A stretch of DNA of 64,000 nt, from NCBI GenBank assembly GCA_033961575.1, contig CM066740.1:90317117-90381116 (forward strand), in the 5' to 3' direction. The notes under the pieces are model-generated. The model did not search any database. It was not told the origin of the DNA and worked only from the letters and a program-made list of their open reading frames with translations. Source of the stretch: Aselliscus stoliczkanus. Taxonomy: Eukaryota; Chordata; Mammalia; Chiroptera; Hipposideridae. Of this stretch, positions 38,100 through 49,149 are shown piece after piece; the stretch's first letter is position 1, and each line of letters begins with the position of its first letter. Made by a program: the position numbers and the translations under genes.

Positions 38100-38209
38100 T
38101 TTTTTTTTTTTTTTTGAGGGCAGTGTCACTGGCCCTCATATGTGGGACCTGAACCGGGGTTACTGGATTCCCAAGCCAGCGCTTAACCACCGCGCCACTC
38201 GGCTGGCCC
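38100..38209 (-). mobile_element. Short tRNA-derived SINE
   Basis: Reverse copy: T run, GAGGGCAGTGTCACTGGCCC, GGGACCTGAACCGGGG, head end CGCCACTCGGCTGGCCC. Lies just outside the left end of the mariner. Confidence 0.92.
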
Positions 38210-38298
38210 CCGACTGGTGTTTTAGAACGCACTTCTGTAGCAGTACTAAGAACAGCCTGGAGGTGGAAAGTAAAGAGAAGAAACAGCGAGACTCGTTA

Positions 38299-39573
38299 TT
38301 GGGTCTTCGGAAACGTCATGGCATATTTTTTCTATGTTTTTCAAAGGTCATTAATTTATATAAAGAACAAAGGTCAATCAATGATATATTGCCCATTTGT
38401 TCGATAACCTTTTACCATCTTTCAGTGAGCTACATAATTCCTTGTTCATAAAAGGACCTGTCATTATTTGGAAAAAACTGAACATGGGGTTGATTTACAG
38501 CCTCATTTGAATTGAACGTTATACCACGCAAGGAGTTTTGAAGACAGCGAAACACGTGGAAGTCTGATGGCACAAGGTCAGGCAAGTATAATCTTTGGCA
38601 ACACATCCCATCCAAGCTCCAATAATCTTTGACGGGTGATCAAACTTGTGTCCGGTCTCAAGTTGTCGCAATGGAACACAACTCCTTTACGATTAACACG
38701 CTCTGGATGTTTCTGGATGATGGATTCATTCAAACTATCCAACTGCCGACAGTACACATTCGAACTAATTGTTTGGTTCCTTGGTACGAGCTTGAAAAAC
38801 ACAACACCTTTAAAATCCCACCACACCAAGAGCATAACCTTCCTCTGATGAATGTCTGCTTTCGATGTCGTTTGAGGCGAATCATCACGTCGGGACCAAG
38901 ACCGTTTGTGCACCACATTGTCGTAAACAATCCACTTCTCACCACCAGGTATCAGTCACTTCAATAAAGGATCATTTTCCTCACGTTTAATGAGCAAATT
39001 GCAGGTGTTTTTACACACCATCAAATGAACTCTTTTGAGTTCCTGCGGAACCCAAATTTCGAGCTTGCTTACCTACCCCAGCAGCTTCAGGTGGTCATGA
39101 ATGCTTGAATGATGGATGTTCAATGTTCCTGTAATCTCTCGTGTCGTGTATCGTGGGTTTGACCTGATCAGTGCCTTTATTTTGTCGTCATCAGCCTTGG
39201 TGGGCCTCCCTGACCGAGGAGCATCGCTGAGATCAAAATCACCAGCACGGAATTTCGTGAGCCAACATTGGCACTGACATTCTTACAGAGCATTGTCACC
39301 GTAAACTTTATGCAACTTTTCACAAGCTTTATGCACGTCCTTCCCTTTATGGAAGTAAAACAGTAAAATATAGCGAAAATGCAGTTTGGTCTTCCATCTT
39401 CGACTTGTTGTAAAATCTCCAAAACTCAACCAAACAGCTCAATTTTTTTAAAGAATGAAGCTAGAACTATCAGCTGTCAGATGACATAGCAATAACACAG
39501 ATGCGAATGACTCTAGTACTTCCAAAGATAAACTAGCGTGATGTTGCAAACATGCGTTATGACTAAGACCCAA
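38299..39573 (-). mobile_element. Mariner (Tc1/mariner) element, both ends present
   Basis: The element is 1,275 bp, the usual mariner size, and is flanked by TA on both sides (38297-38298 and 39574-39575). Its ends are inverted copies starting TTGGGTCTT, with weaker similarity further in. A decayed transposase runs on the minus strand. Movement by this family uses a DD34D transposase that cuts at TA sites. It lies in KMT2C intron 3 in the same orientation as the gene. Confidence 0.9.
38430..39422 (-). pseudogene. Mariner transposase pseudogene
   Basis: Reading on the minus strand, conserved mariner motifs appear in order: an N-terminal helix-turn-helix-like region, the SGRP linker, the block ending EKWIVYDN, VWWDFKGVV, VNRKGVVFHCDN, LLELGWDVLP, and DLVPSDFHVF near the end. 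The first catalytic Asp, expected just before EKW, is replaced by Gly (GGEKW; codon GGT where GAT is expected). The second (HCDN) and third (PSDF) Asp remain. In-frame stops and frame changes are present, including one between VLPK and LYLPD that looks like two missing bases. The protein cannot be active. It may still have been mobilised in trans because the ends are intact. Confidence 0.88.
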
Positions 39574-40249
39574 TAAAACAAAACACTATTCTTGCCCCCA
39601 AAAAGATAATGGGCCTGAACCAAGTAGTAGGCGAGGGAAGAGGATAAGGACTGGTTTGGGGTATCTTCTCAAGTCGAGCTACAGGATTCAGAAATGAGGC
39701 ATGAGAGAAGTTAGAAATCAAGGATTAAATCAAAAGTTTCCGGCCTAAGCAACTGGGTGAATGCTGGTTTTCTTTATTAAAGTGGAGGAATCTGGGGAGA
39801 TGTGGGGTCAGGGTCAAGAGCGACTTGGGCGGGTGTCTAGTACACTTCCAAGAGAAGGTCTCAGGCAGACAGAAGGATAGGCAAGTCTGGGGTTCTGAAA
39901 AGTCAGCCCTGGAAATGGAAATGTGGGGTTCGTAAGCACACAGATGGGGGCTAGCCATCAGACTGAATGCACATTCCTGGTGGAACGCTTCAACCATCAA
40001 GGTGGGGCGTCCCCACAGATGCAGGCAGAAGCCTCGAGGAGGGGGTGTGCCAAAAGCAAAAAAACCAATTTGAGAAGGTGGGAGCACTCGCTGATGCATG
40101 ACTTCACAGCTTTATCCGTGTATTTCAACTAAGGTCAAAAAAAATACTGACTTCAAAGCTGAATTGTACACAGACAGGTTAAGAATAAGGTCAGGGTAAG
40201 TTGTAAGAGTCTAACTGAAGTAACTATGAAAATGCAGTCTTACGCTGAA

Positions 40250-40680
40250 AGCTCCGTTATCTCTTCCGGCAGGAGGAGCGTCCTGTGATATTCGGTTCCA
40301 GTCTGAGCAGAGCAAAGTAACAGGCCAGACTGCCGCTCCGTTCCGGTCACCCGTCCACGGGCCTCTCTCCCCCGACTATACAGAGGCGCCAGCCTCCAGT
40401 GTGAAGCGTCTAAGCGATAGGAGTTAATCCTGATTCACACCCAGAGCGTGAGCTCCCTGAATGTTCCACAGGCGGCTCCGGCCACCTGTCCCCATTGGCC
40501 CTGCCGCTTCTCTTACCTGATTCTGGCTTCTACACCAACGGAGACCAGTGGGCTGGCGGACTCCTCAGACGCGGACCGCTGGAGGACGGGGCCCGGCCGT
40601 CGGCTGCTGTCCGCTTCGGCGTCCACGTCCTCCTCTGCGGACTGCTCTCTGATTTCTGCTTAATAGTGAACAAGAGAACG
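40250..40680. promoter_or_regulatory. CpG-dense patch covering KMT2C exon 3
   Basis: CpG and GC content rise over exon 3 and its downstream intron compared with both flanks. Exon 3 alone has 14 CpG in 139 bases by my count. Regulatory function is only a possibility; a recombination-driven GC increase fits as well. Confidence 0.45.
40517..40655 (-). CDS. KMT2C: KMT2C exon 3 (disordered linker, GC-rich)
   Basis: The exon is 139 bases. AA completes Glu from exon 2; the frame then reads IREQSAEEDVDAEADSSRRP, then GPVLQRSASEESASPLVSVG and VEARI, ending with AG of a Ser codon completed in exon 4. The acceptor reads TTAAGCAG and the donor CAG|GTAAGA. The frame and the conserved cores (EQSAEED, LQRS-SEES, LVSVGVEA) identify it. 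About 14 of 46 residues differ from the human exon as I recall it, while exon 7 is almost unchanged. I count 14 CpG dinucleotides in 139 bases, and most substitutions (Lys to Arg, Val to Ala, Asn to Ser, Leu to Pro) go toward G or C. Phosphorylatable Ser clusters are conserved. No folded domain is expected. Confidence 0.95.
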
Positions 40681-40933
40681 TAAGAGTCGTGCCTGCATGA
40701 TACGAGTCCTTGGTGAAGTCATCTAGAAAGCACGTGTCTTAAAGGAATGAGAATGAAACAAATGACAGTAGAAAAGGAAGTTTGTGTATACCATCAATAG
40801 CATTGTCTTTATTCTCTATTGTAAAATGATAATCAAATAATGTAACACATGGCACACTTCTCCTTGTCCCCAAATTAAAGCTGACTCAGAGAAGTTTCCT
40901 CTTAGTAATAAATGCTAAGAATCTTATGTTCAG

Positions 40934-41042
40934 GGGCCGGCCGAGTGGCTCGGTGGTTAAGCGCTGGCTTCAGAAGCCAGCGGCCCCGGTTCGGATCCCA
41001 CATATGAGGGCCAATGACACCGCCCTCAAAAAAAAAAAAAAA
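40934..41042 (+). mobile_element. Short tRNA-derived SINE
   Basis: Head GGGCCGGCCGAGTGGCTCGG, B box CGGTTCGGATCCCAC, A tail; target duplication AAGAATCTTATGTTCA / AAGAATCTTACGTTCA. It is about 280 bp upstream of KMT2C exon 3 in gene orientation, antisense. Confidence 0.93.
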
Positions 41043-41739
41043 GAATCTTACGTTCAAGATTATAGCAGTTCATGTACATAACAAATGTATTTCAATGCGA
41101 CTTGTTAAAAGTTTCTTCACAATTTATAAAGTGAAACTATCATTAATTTAAAAGCCATTACGCCCTTTAATTATTAGCCATTCTACGAGCTAAATAACTG
41201 AAAACACACACAGACTCCCCTGCTTTTTTCGACTACCCTCCAGACTTCAACACCGAACACCTCACACGCACTTTCTTAGGAGGCAACCTAACGGCTGAAA
41301 GGATTTTCAAACACGATCAGCCCTCTATCACTTTAAATTGAAGCCTTTTATACTATCTGGCCACACCTTACTGAGCAGCATCGCTGCCCCTGAGCTGCGG
41401 ACGCCATTCCGTGCTCCTGGCTCCATCCTTCTAACTTTACTTACTAGACCTTTTCATACCACCCCCCGCACACACGCCGCCCTGTTCCATTTACCACCAA
41501 GCTTCATAAACTGGGACTCTGGAGTGGCCACACTCCGTACGCCTCCCCCTCCACTCCACTAACGCTCCTGACAGCACCCACGCTCCCCCACAGCACCTGT
41601 CCTGCCCACCCCCATCAAAGGCAATGGAGCCAACACCCAGGACACACTCTCCAGCCCTTGGACGTTCTGACGTTCGTCGGGCATCAAGGACTCACCTCCT
41701 CCTTGGTGAAACGTGCGTCCACCTTAGTAACAAGCCGGG

Positions 41740-41930
41740 AGACGCAATGGATGCTGTAGGCTTTGGCATCGTAAAGACCTGGTCTCAAGGACCAGCTCTG
41801 CCAACTACTAGCTATAGAACTTTGTGTCAAAGCTTCCCTCTCAGACTCGATTCACTTGCCTGTGAAACTACCATCTACGTCGTGAGGTTGCTAGCGGAGA
41901 TTAAAGGGTCTAGCGTCTGTCTCTTCAGCT
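41740..41930 (+). mobile_element. MIR relic
   Basis: Sense MIR pattern: CAGCTCTGCCAACTACTAGC, then ACTTGCCTGTGAAACTACCA and GTTGCTAGCGGAGATTAAAG. Confidence 0.6.
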
Positions 41931-42683
41931 AGCTTCTTTTACTCGCAGACCGCCCCATTGGGGACAGCCTTGGTGCGCCCTGTGTGTGCGTCTCTGTGAA
42001 GACCTTCATTATGACCCCGGTCCCAATGGTCTCCTCTGGGTGGAGAGATTTTAAGTCACCGACCCTAACTCCTCTCCTGAGCCCCAGACCCTATTTTAGC
42101 TGCATACTAGACACATCTAGCAGCTTGAACACTAACTTTCACACCAAATTTGATCTCTTTTCGCTGAGATCAGCACTTTGATCTGATTTCCCTATTTTGG
42201 CGACTATCAAAGTCTCATAGATTCAAAATGAATTTTAGGGAGGTATTTTGACAAATGAATAATTAAAAAAAACTAGTAACTGTTTGGTTAGAAAAACTAC
42301 AAACAATTGTAAATCCTGTCAAATCATAAAACTAATGGTGAAATGAGGCATCAAACAGATGGTTTTGGTTTTCCTATTTAAAATAACATGTTTCTTTTTT
42401 AAATTCAAATAGAAAAGTTAACCATAAATTAAGTGCTGTGGGGCCTACCGACCTTGGTGTCTGTCCCATCTAACCCAGCCACAAAACTGATACAGAGGAC
42501 CTAATTTCAAATCTACAAATATAAAATACATTTGCATCAAAGAATTCTAAATATATTTGCAAATTTTACTATATTAGAATTTCTAATCACTATCTAAAAA
42601 AAGACACCATGAACAAAACGAAAAAAATATGTCACAGACTGAAAGAAAACACACATAATCTGTATCCCCAAAAATGTCTTCAA

Positions 42684-43119
42684 GGGCCAGCCGAGTGGTA
42701 CACTGGTTAAAAGCTGGCTTGGGATGCCAGTGGCCCTGGTTCGGATCCCACATATGAGGGCCAGTGACGCTGCCCTCTACAGCTAACAACAGCTCCACCT
42801 GGAGCTGGGCTGTGCGAGCCCCGGGACGGTGTAGGCTGCAGCCCCTGCTGCAGTGGGCTGCCATAGGCTACAGTGAGTGGCCGGCAGCCAGCGTGAGTGG
42901 CCAATAGCCGCGGTGAGCGACCATCCAGAGACCGGCGACCGATCTGCCTCACCCGGGAAGAGCGCAATGACAATACCAACATGGGCCAGTGAAGCAACAT
43001 CCTCCGCAACTAGACTGAAGAACAAAAGGACAGCAACTTGTCTGTTCCCCTTCCCCGATTCCCCAACGCTGTTCCTCTCCCCTAATTCCCCAATAAAATC
43101 TTTAAAAAAAAAAAAAAAA
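42684..43119 (+). mobile_element. Long tRNA-headed SINE, complete forward copy
   Basis: Shows the family layout in forward sense: short-SINE head to CTGCCCTC, then TACAGCTAACAACAGCTCCA, a body of about 300 bp, two pyrimidine-rich CCCC-GATTCCCCAA blocks, and AATAAAATCTTT before an A tail of about 16. Target duplication GTCTTCAA. It is the best reference copy here. Confidence 0.93.
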
Positions 43120-43224
43120 GTCTTCAAATCCCGAGTAAAGAGCTCCACAGAGGAACACAGCTCTTAGCCCTAGAGAAAAATGGACAAAGGACAAATTCCA
43201 CACCATCTCTCGTTTACTGTGCAC

Positions 43225-43650
43225 CGTCTAAGGTAGGCACCGAGCTGCTCGGCTCCACACTGTATTTCCCAGCCTCCTTTGCAGCCGGCCTGGCAAATTC
43301 TCACCAACAGAATATGAGCGGACGTGACGGTCAGACTTCCACAGCCCCTAAAAGGAGGTGATCTGCTCTGTGTCCCCTCTTTCCGGTGGACCGGAATGTG
43401 GACGCGGCGTCAGCCACCGGGCTGTGGCGGGGCAGGTGAGACCAACACTCTTGGAAGGGCAGGGAAACGAGGTGCAAGGCATCTGGGTCCAGAAACAACC
43501 ACGGGGAGCACAGACACCCCGCCGTCAGGACCTCTCGCTCTCAGAAATATCACACGTGAGAAAAATCACATGTGTTTTTCTTAAAGCCACTGCTGTATCT
43601 GGGGTCTGTCATAGCACCTTCACCCATGCCCTAACATACCCAGAAACCGG
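43225..43650 (+). mobile_element. MaLR/MLT1-like LTR relic
   Basis: Phrases typical of a mammalian MaLR solo LTR: CACCAACAGAATATGAGCGG, CTCTTTCCGGTGGACCGGAA, and TTCTTAAAGCCACTGCTGTA near the 3' end. No internal retroviral coding sequence accompanies it. Old and non-coding. Confidence 0.5.
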
Positions 43651-44538
43651 AACCAGGAGTCGGGAACTGCTGTAACTGAAAAGTAAGGTAATGGGCTGTG
43701 GTCTGGCGACAAGAACAGTGGAAGTCAAATGGCTCTTCTATGCTGCGTCAAATATCTGGTAGGTCTGCGACCTGCAATGCCTTGGGGGGCAGAATGGGCG
43801 TCCACAGAGCCTGCTGTTCCAGGAAAAGCGTCTGGAAAGACCCAGAGTTGCTGTGTGCGGCCTGTGCCCTCTAGTGCTGTTACAGCCAGAGGCAGGATGC
43901 GATGCCTCTCTCTGCGAGAGAGCTTCTCGCTGCCCAGTGCAGTCAAACTATTAAAATGAGCAGATATAAAAATACCTTTAGGAAGCATTTCATTCCTACC
44001 CAGAGATGCCCAGAGCATTGTGAGACGTGCTGTGTTTGGTACCACTCCTATTACTAGGCAATGAGAAAGAGTAAGAATCAAGAGAAATGTAAAGAAGGAA
44101 TAAGAAGGCTGTCTCAGAAGCTTACAGACACTGAGCCAAAGGGACCAGGGTCATATGCCATTACCTTCCCCTGGGAGGACAGCTCTTCTAAGAGCCAACT
44201 CCGTTCAGCCTCCATCCCAAATCGTGTTCCCTCCAATAAGGGATGGCCTCTCTGCTCTCATTGTGCTGCTATCTACCACTTATGGCCACTCGTCCAAATT
44301 TTGCTGCTCCTGACAATTGTAGCACAATCCCAGCTGTTCCCTTATTTTGGTCTTCCGCAAAAAGAATATACATAACATGTTCAACGTTTTTAGTTTATCT
44401 GCTTGCAACCAAGGGGAAACAAGTAGGAGGGCAGTGTATCTATCTGTCTGTCTCTCTCAAATTGGAGCTAGAAGGAAACAGCAGGGTTAGACATGAACGT
44501 TGGTGGCAGGTTGGTAGGGTTTCGGGTGCACACCTTTT

Positions 44539-44652
44539 TTGTTTTGTTTTTTTTTGAGGGCAGTGTCACTGGCCCTCATATGTGGGACCCGAGCCGGGCC
44601 GCTGGCTTCCCAAGCCAGCGCTTAACCATCGCGCCACTCGGCCGGCCGGCCC
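44539..44652 (-). mobile_element. Short tRNA-derived SINE
   Basis: Reverse copy with T-rich tail, GAGGGCAGTGTCACTGGCCC, and head end CGCCACTCGGCCGGCCGGCC. Target duplication GGGTGCACACCTTTT on both sides. Confidence 0.93.
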
Positions 44653-45280
44653 TCGGCCCTTGGGTGCACACCTTTTGAAATTAGATTCCCTGCATATCAA
44701 AGGGGAGAAAAACAGGCTCAAACTATGGGCACTTTCTTTTTATTTTAATGGGAACAGATATAGGCCCGATCCACAAGACAGCATTCTCAGGCCGGCTCTC
44801 AGAGTCCATCCAGTTCTCTTTTCTCCTCCAGTTATTGCTGTCCTGACTGGCCCATGATCCTGACCTGGGCCTGCCAAAGAAACAAGTAGGGTTGGTGGCG
44901 CTGGCTTTATCTGTGGTTTGGATTTTGTTGTTTTGGTCATTTGTTCTTTAAGGAACAAGGGGGAGTCTTATGACTGCTTCCTAGGGAACAGTTCCAGCCA
45001 CAAAGCAGAAAAAGAGGAAGCTATCCATAGATACATGAAACTACATAGTAAGAGAATCTATCTTTTTAAACAATCACTCTTCATTTAGGAGAACACATTG
45101 GCTCTTACTGTCCATCCAAGTCCAGCACTTCTGTCTCTCTCTCCTCCTCGCCCTGGGCTGCAGAAGCTTGTCCGAGTTGGGCAGCAGAACATGGAACAGG
45201 CTGCTGTAAAAATGATGTCACCCAAATTTCCACCCAGAGAGGCTCTGGGTAACATCACTGTAGACACAGAGACAGCTGGG

Positions 45281-45648
45281 GAAATCGCTCTGATTCCAGT
45301 CTGGAAACCGCTCTGATCCCAGTCTGGAAACCGCTCTGATTCCAGTCTGGAAACCGCTCTGATCCCAGTCTGGAAACCGCTCTGATCCCAGTCTGGAAAC
45401 CGCTCTGATCCCAGTCTGGAAACCGCTCTGATCCCAGTCTGGAAACCGCTCTGATCCCAGTCTGGAAACCGCTCTGATCCCAGTCTGGAAACCGCTCTGA
45501 TCCCAGTCTGGAAACCGCTCTGATCCCAGTCTGGAAACCGCTCTGATCCCAGTCTGGAAACCGCTCTGATCCCAGTCTGGAAACCGCTCTGATCCCAGTC
45601 TGGAAACCGCTCTGATCCCAGTCTGGAAACCGCTCTGATCCCAGTCTG
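45281..45648. repeat. 23-bp minisatellite, 16 copies
   Basis: Sixteen head-to-tail copies of a 23-base unit (GAAACCGCTCTGATCCCAGT + CTG), exactly 368 bases. Copies 1 and 3 have ATTCC in place of ATCCC and copy 1 has one further change; the rest are identical by eye. The unit length is not a multiple of three, so a 69-base superperiod gives a repeating 23-residue open frame on the minus strand that is not a gene. Confidence 0.97.
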
Positions 45649-46659
45649 GAGTGCCAGTTAATTGGTGGAAATGCATCCTTGAGCCCCCGCCGCGGGCTTG
45701 TGCCTGAAGCAGACGTTAACCACTCAGGAAACGAAAGCGCCCCAGCTCGGGGCCTCTGCCACTTTGCAGAGTTGCTGCTTTCATAGGGCTCTATTCATGC
45801 AAAACTGTGAAAACTGGGGTCCACACTTTTTACATTTAAAATATGTCAGTGTTATATTTTTCTTCAATGTATCTTTCTCCTTGCTCTGAAACTGACCTAA
45901 AATACAGGAATGTCACTTGGTGAGAAAACGCTCTCAAGCCGAAAGGTGTGGTCACTACCTCGGGGGATGATGAGGGGGCTGACTGCATCCGGAGCCCCTG
46001 CCTGTGTTCAATCTCCAGCCACCAGGTGGCACCAGCGCGGTGGTGACCGTATTGACGAACCAGATGGCCCAGCTGAGGGGGTTCCTTCCAGAACTTGGAC
46101 AGCCTGGCATGTCACTCAATGGCATCACCTCTGTGCTTTTGCAGAAGCAAAAATAAAGGGGATGCTATGGTAAGTTACGTCTAACTCTGGCCCTCACTCA
46201 ACGCAGTTCCACCTCCCACAACTCTGTTTTAGGATTTTCATCCTAAACAGCTGATTCTGTGACACTAAAATTTTAAATTAATAGCAAAGGGTATTTCCTG
46301 TGCTAGTTATATTGAACTCTTGATGTCAGATAACACAGTACTAAATTTCATTGCAGGAAGTAACAGAAATAAAAAGAACATTTATTTAGAACCACCATTA
46401 CTTTAGAACGATTTTGTTTACCAAACAGAATCTTAAGTAACTACTTGTGTACCACGCATTCTATTCAGATGGTAGCCAGGACAAAAACAGAGGCAGGATC
46501 CCTACACTTGATGGATCCAGTCGGGACACAGCAAATGATAACAATAGGATACAATAATTATCGTGATGGAGGTACTGCTTAGAAAGGCCTCAGAAAGGAA
46601 TTAGAAACCCAGCTAAAGTTAAAGGAAGGACAAGTAGAAGTTGCCCAATAGTTCCCTCA

Positions 46660-46800
46660 CTTCATTCTTCCCTGCTAAATAATATCTGACATACTATCCT
46701 CATTTCAAAGATACGGAAACTGAAGCCTGAAAGTGAAACAAGCTCAGGGTCACAGCGAACAGGAAGCAAAGCTGGGATGGATTCGCCAGGTTCTCAGAGC
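46660..46800 (-). mobile_element. MIR relic
   Basis: Antisense MIR pattern: CTATCCTCATTTCAAAGATA, CGGAAACTGAAGCC, then CTCAGGGTCACAGCGAACAG. Confidence 0.65.
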
Positions 46801-47114
46801 TCAACACCCGAGGGTCCCCTTCCCACACTACACACTGTAGGCGCCGTGTCTGGCTGGAGCACATAAGTCTTAGGAGGAATTAATGTTAACATTCTACTAA
46901 CCATGGTACTGAGGAACCATTTGTAGAATGAGATGAAATCTGAAAATACAAACTTCTTCTCTTTCTTTTTTAAGCACCACTGACTCAGAATAGAGAGAAA
47001 ACATTTACATCATGGCCAAATTCACAGAAATAAAATATTTTGATTTTGGACAATTATGAAATTATTTACCTCAAAGATTAAATTATTGTTTGAGAGGGCT
47101 GTGTCTTACAAATA

Positions 47115-47326
47115 CAGAGAATGCCAAAAAAGAATGTATACACATTTTAAGAAAGGAACAAGTGTATTAAAATTGTAATACTCAATATATACCAATAACA
47201 AAAAATGAATACAAGTCATGTTTGACTTCTACAATTATAAGAGGTGCTCAAAGTGGTTACCATCAGCGTAATTTTAATACTTTTTCCCTTTCTTAAAATG
47301 TGTATACATTTTTTGGGCCACCTCTG
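47115..47326. mobile_element. TA-flanked MITE, copy 1
   Basis: A 212-bp element bounded by TA (47113-47114, 47327-47328). The ends are inverted repeats of about 40 bp or more: CAGAG-x-TGCC(C)AAAAAA followed by ATGTATACACATTTTAAGAA on both arms. The middle has no coding capacity. This form suggests a non-autonomous Tc1/mariner-type element; I cannot name the family. Confidence 0.82.
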
Positions 47327-48827
47327 TATATTCAGCAATCTCAGCAACATGACATCACAATAGAGAAGAAGATGTCAAAAATATTCCAGTGTCCAATTAT
47401 GGCTGCCCTTATCAATCACTACACAGTCCATTCTTTCAAAGCATGTCTTTTAATGAATTTTTAGAAATGTACATAGTCAAGAGTTCTAGGATCTTGGAGG
47501 GAGAAATTACATCTTTACTTTAAACAAAGACCCATTTCATTATGCATATAGGCACAAGCAGAGTGGTGTAACAATACCTGTGTCTCTGACACCAAATTAC
47601 AAGCAAGCAGGTAATTTCTTACCACGTTCAGCATTTGTAGCTATCATTTACCCTCATCGCTACTTCAAAATTACAGTAATTATTTAATTAGGTGTTATAA
47701 TTTAAGTGTAAATAAAAAATGCTATGCAATTATAAATTTGGCTTTTTACTATTTTGATAATATTTCAATATAACTGTTTATTTTTGCAATCTGACATATT
47801 TTATCGATTTAAAAACACTGTTTGAAAAAGAGTGTGCCAAAGGGGCCGATGCCACAGACAAGTACCATTCATAGGAGACAGCACCCCTTAGCTAATGAAC
47901 TCGAGAAAGCAAGCACTACATCTAGTTTGCAAGGCAGAGCCTATCACAAATCCTGGGTGGTGTTCAATACTCGCTTAGTTAATTACAAACTATGTAAGAA
48001 GAGCAAGCAGATAACGCTTTTTGCATAAAGGATTACAAAAACCGTAGAGAAAAATGCACAAAATATTTTAAATGGGTCATATTTACTAATTATGTTACTC
48101 AGCACCAGCATTTATTTTTACTATTTATCCAAACAATATGCATGGTTCTATGCTTTAGTCAACTATTAAGTAGAATAAAAATTATTTTTCTCTCCTAACT
48201 CCATTTACCTCGAAAGAACTGCAATACTTTTCATGTTTCTTTTATATTAAGACTACAGAACAAACAAACAAACAAACAAAAAGTTATTTAAGAAATGGTG
48301 TAATCATGTCCTTTTCGATAGCAGTGGTCAAAAGAAGTCGGGGTTCTAACAGTTACATTTTCTGGATGTGTTTGTATCTTAAAATTTAGTGTATCCGCTA
48401 CATCCAAAACGGAATGTAAAGCTAAAGAATTAGCACATTAGAAACAGCAAACATTTTATTTATCCTGTCTTTATTCACAAAAACTGGTACTGATGATAAG
48501 AAGAAGCGGTCACTACTTTCACAGAGCACATAGACTTTAAAATGTAAGCAACTAAAATAAATAAAAATGTGAAACACTCGTTTTCTCTAGGAGTTAACAC
48601 TTTTACAGATAACTTATTCTCTATACGGATCCACAGTTCCATAAATTTCCACAAATACACATTACTATTATATAAATTTTTAACATGATTTTTTTAAATG
48701 CACACACAAAGGACTAACAAGAGTCCAATACTTAGAAGAGCCAAAAAACACACTGACATTAATTAAAATACTAATGGACACAGGTCAACTGCTCTCTGGA
48801 GGTTTTAGTTATTAAAAGTATTTCCTC

Positions 48828-48926
48828 GGGCCGGCCGAGTGGCGCGGTGGTTAAGCACTGGCTTGGGACGCCAGCGGCCCCGGTTCGGTCCCACATATGA
48901 GGGCCAGTGACACTGCCCTCAAAAAA
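48828..48926 (+). mobile_element. Short tRNA-derived SINE, six-A tail
   Basis: Near-consensus head GGGCCGGCCGAGTGGCGCGG and B box with one base missing (CGGTTCGGTCCCAC). The A tail is only six bases. Target duplication AAAAGTATTTCCT. Confidence 0.93.
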
Positions 48927-49149
48927 GTATTTCCTTTAGTTTTTCTATATAACTTTTAAAAAATGTATTTTAATGGATATTCATTATTTGCAATTCATTT
49001 AAAAAACTAAATAAAACCAACATATTACATACAATATGTCTTCACCATATAACAGCTATTTATAGCAATCTTAATCTCCTTCTGAGAAATGGCATCACCT
49101 AGGCCTCAAAATTCAGTGCAAAGAACATTTAAAGAAATAGTATCATGGC

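Larger units (their letters stand above)
33610..40516 (-). other. KMT2C: KMT2C intron 3 (6.9 kb)
   Basis: It holds LINE fragments near 35990-36800, a long SINE with unusual tail (37204), a short SINE (38100) and a complete but dead mariner (38299-39573). The patch 35170-35970 is GC-rich with several overlapping open frames but no coding family I recognise. 33610-35170 and 39580-40250 show nothing identifiable. GC and CpG content rises from about 40250 toward exon 3. Confidence 0.85.

Noticed and set aside
38578..38967. 112-codon frames as a domesticated transposase gene
   Set aside because: The frame is a decayed mariner with a lost catalytic residue, stops and frame changes, and sits between its own intact ends.
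45281..45648. CRISPR-like array
   Set aside because: The copies are contiguous with no unique spacers, and the sequence is mammalian; it is a minisatellite.
45218..45676. 152-codon open frame with a repeating 23-residue unit on the minus strand
   Set aside because: It is the minisatellite translated; a 23-base unit without stops leaves all frames open, and there is no splice or promoter context.
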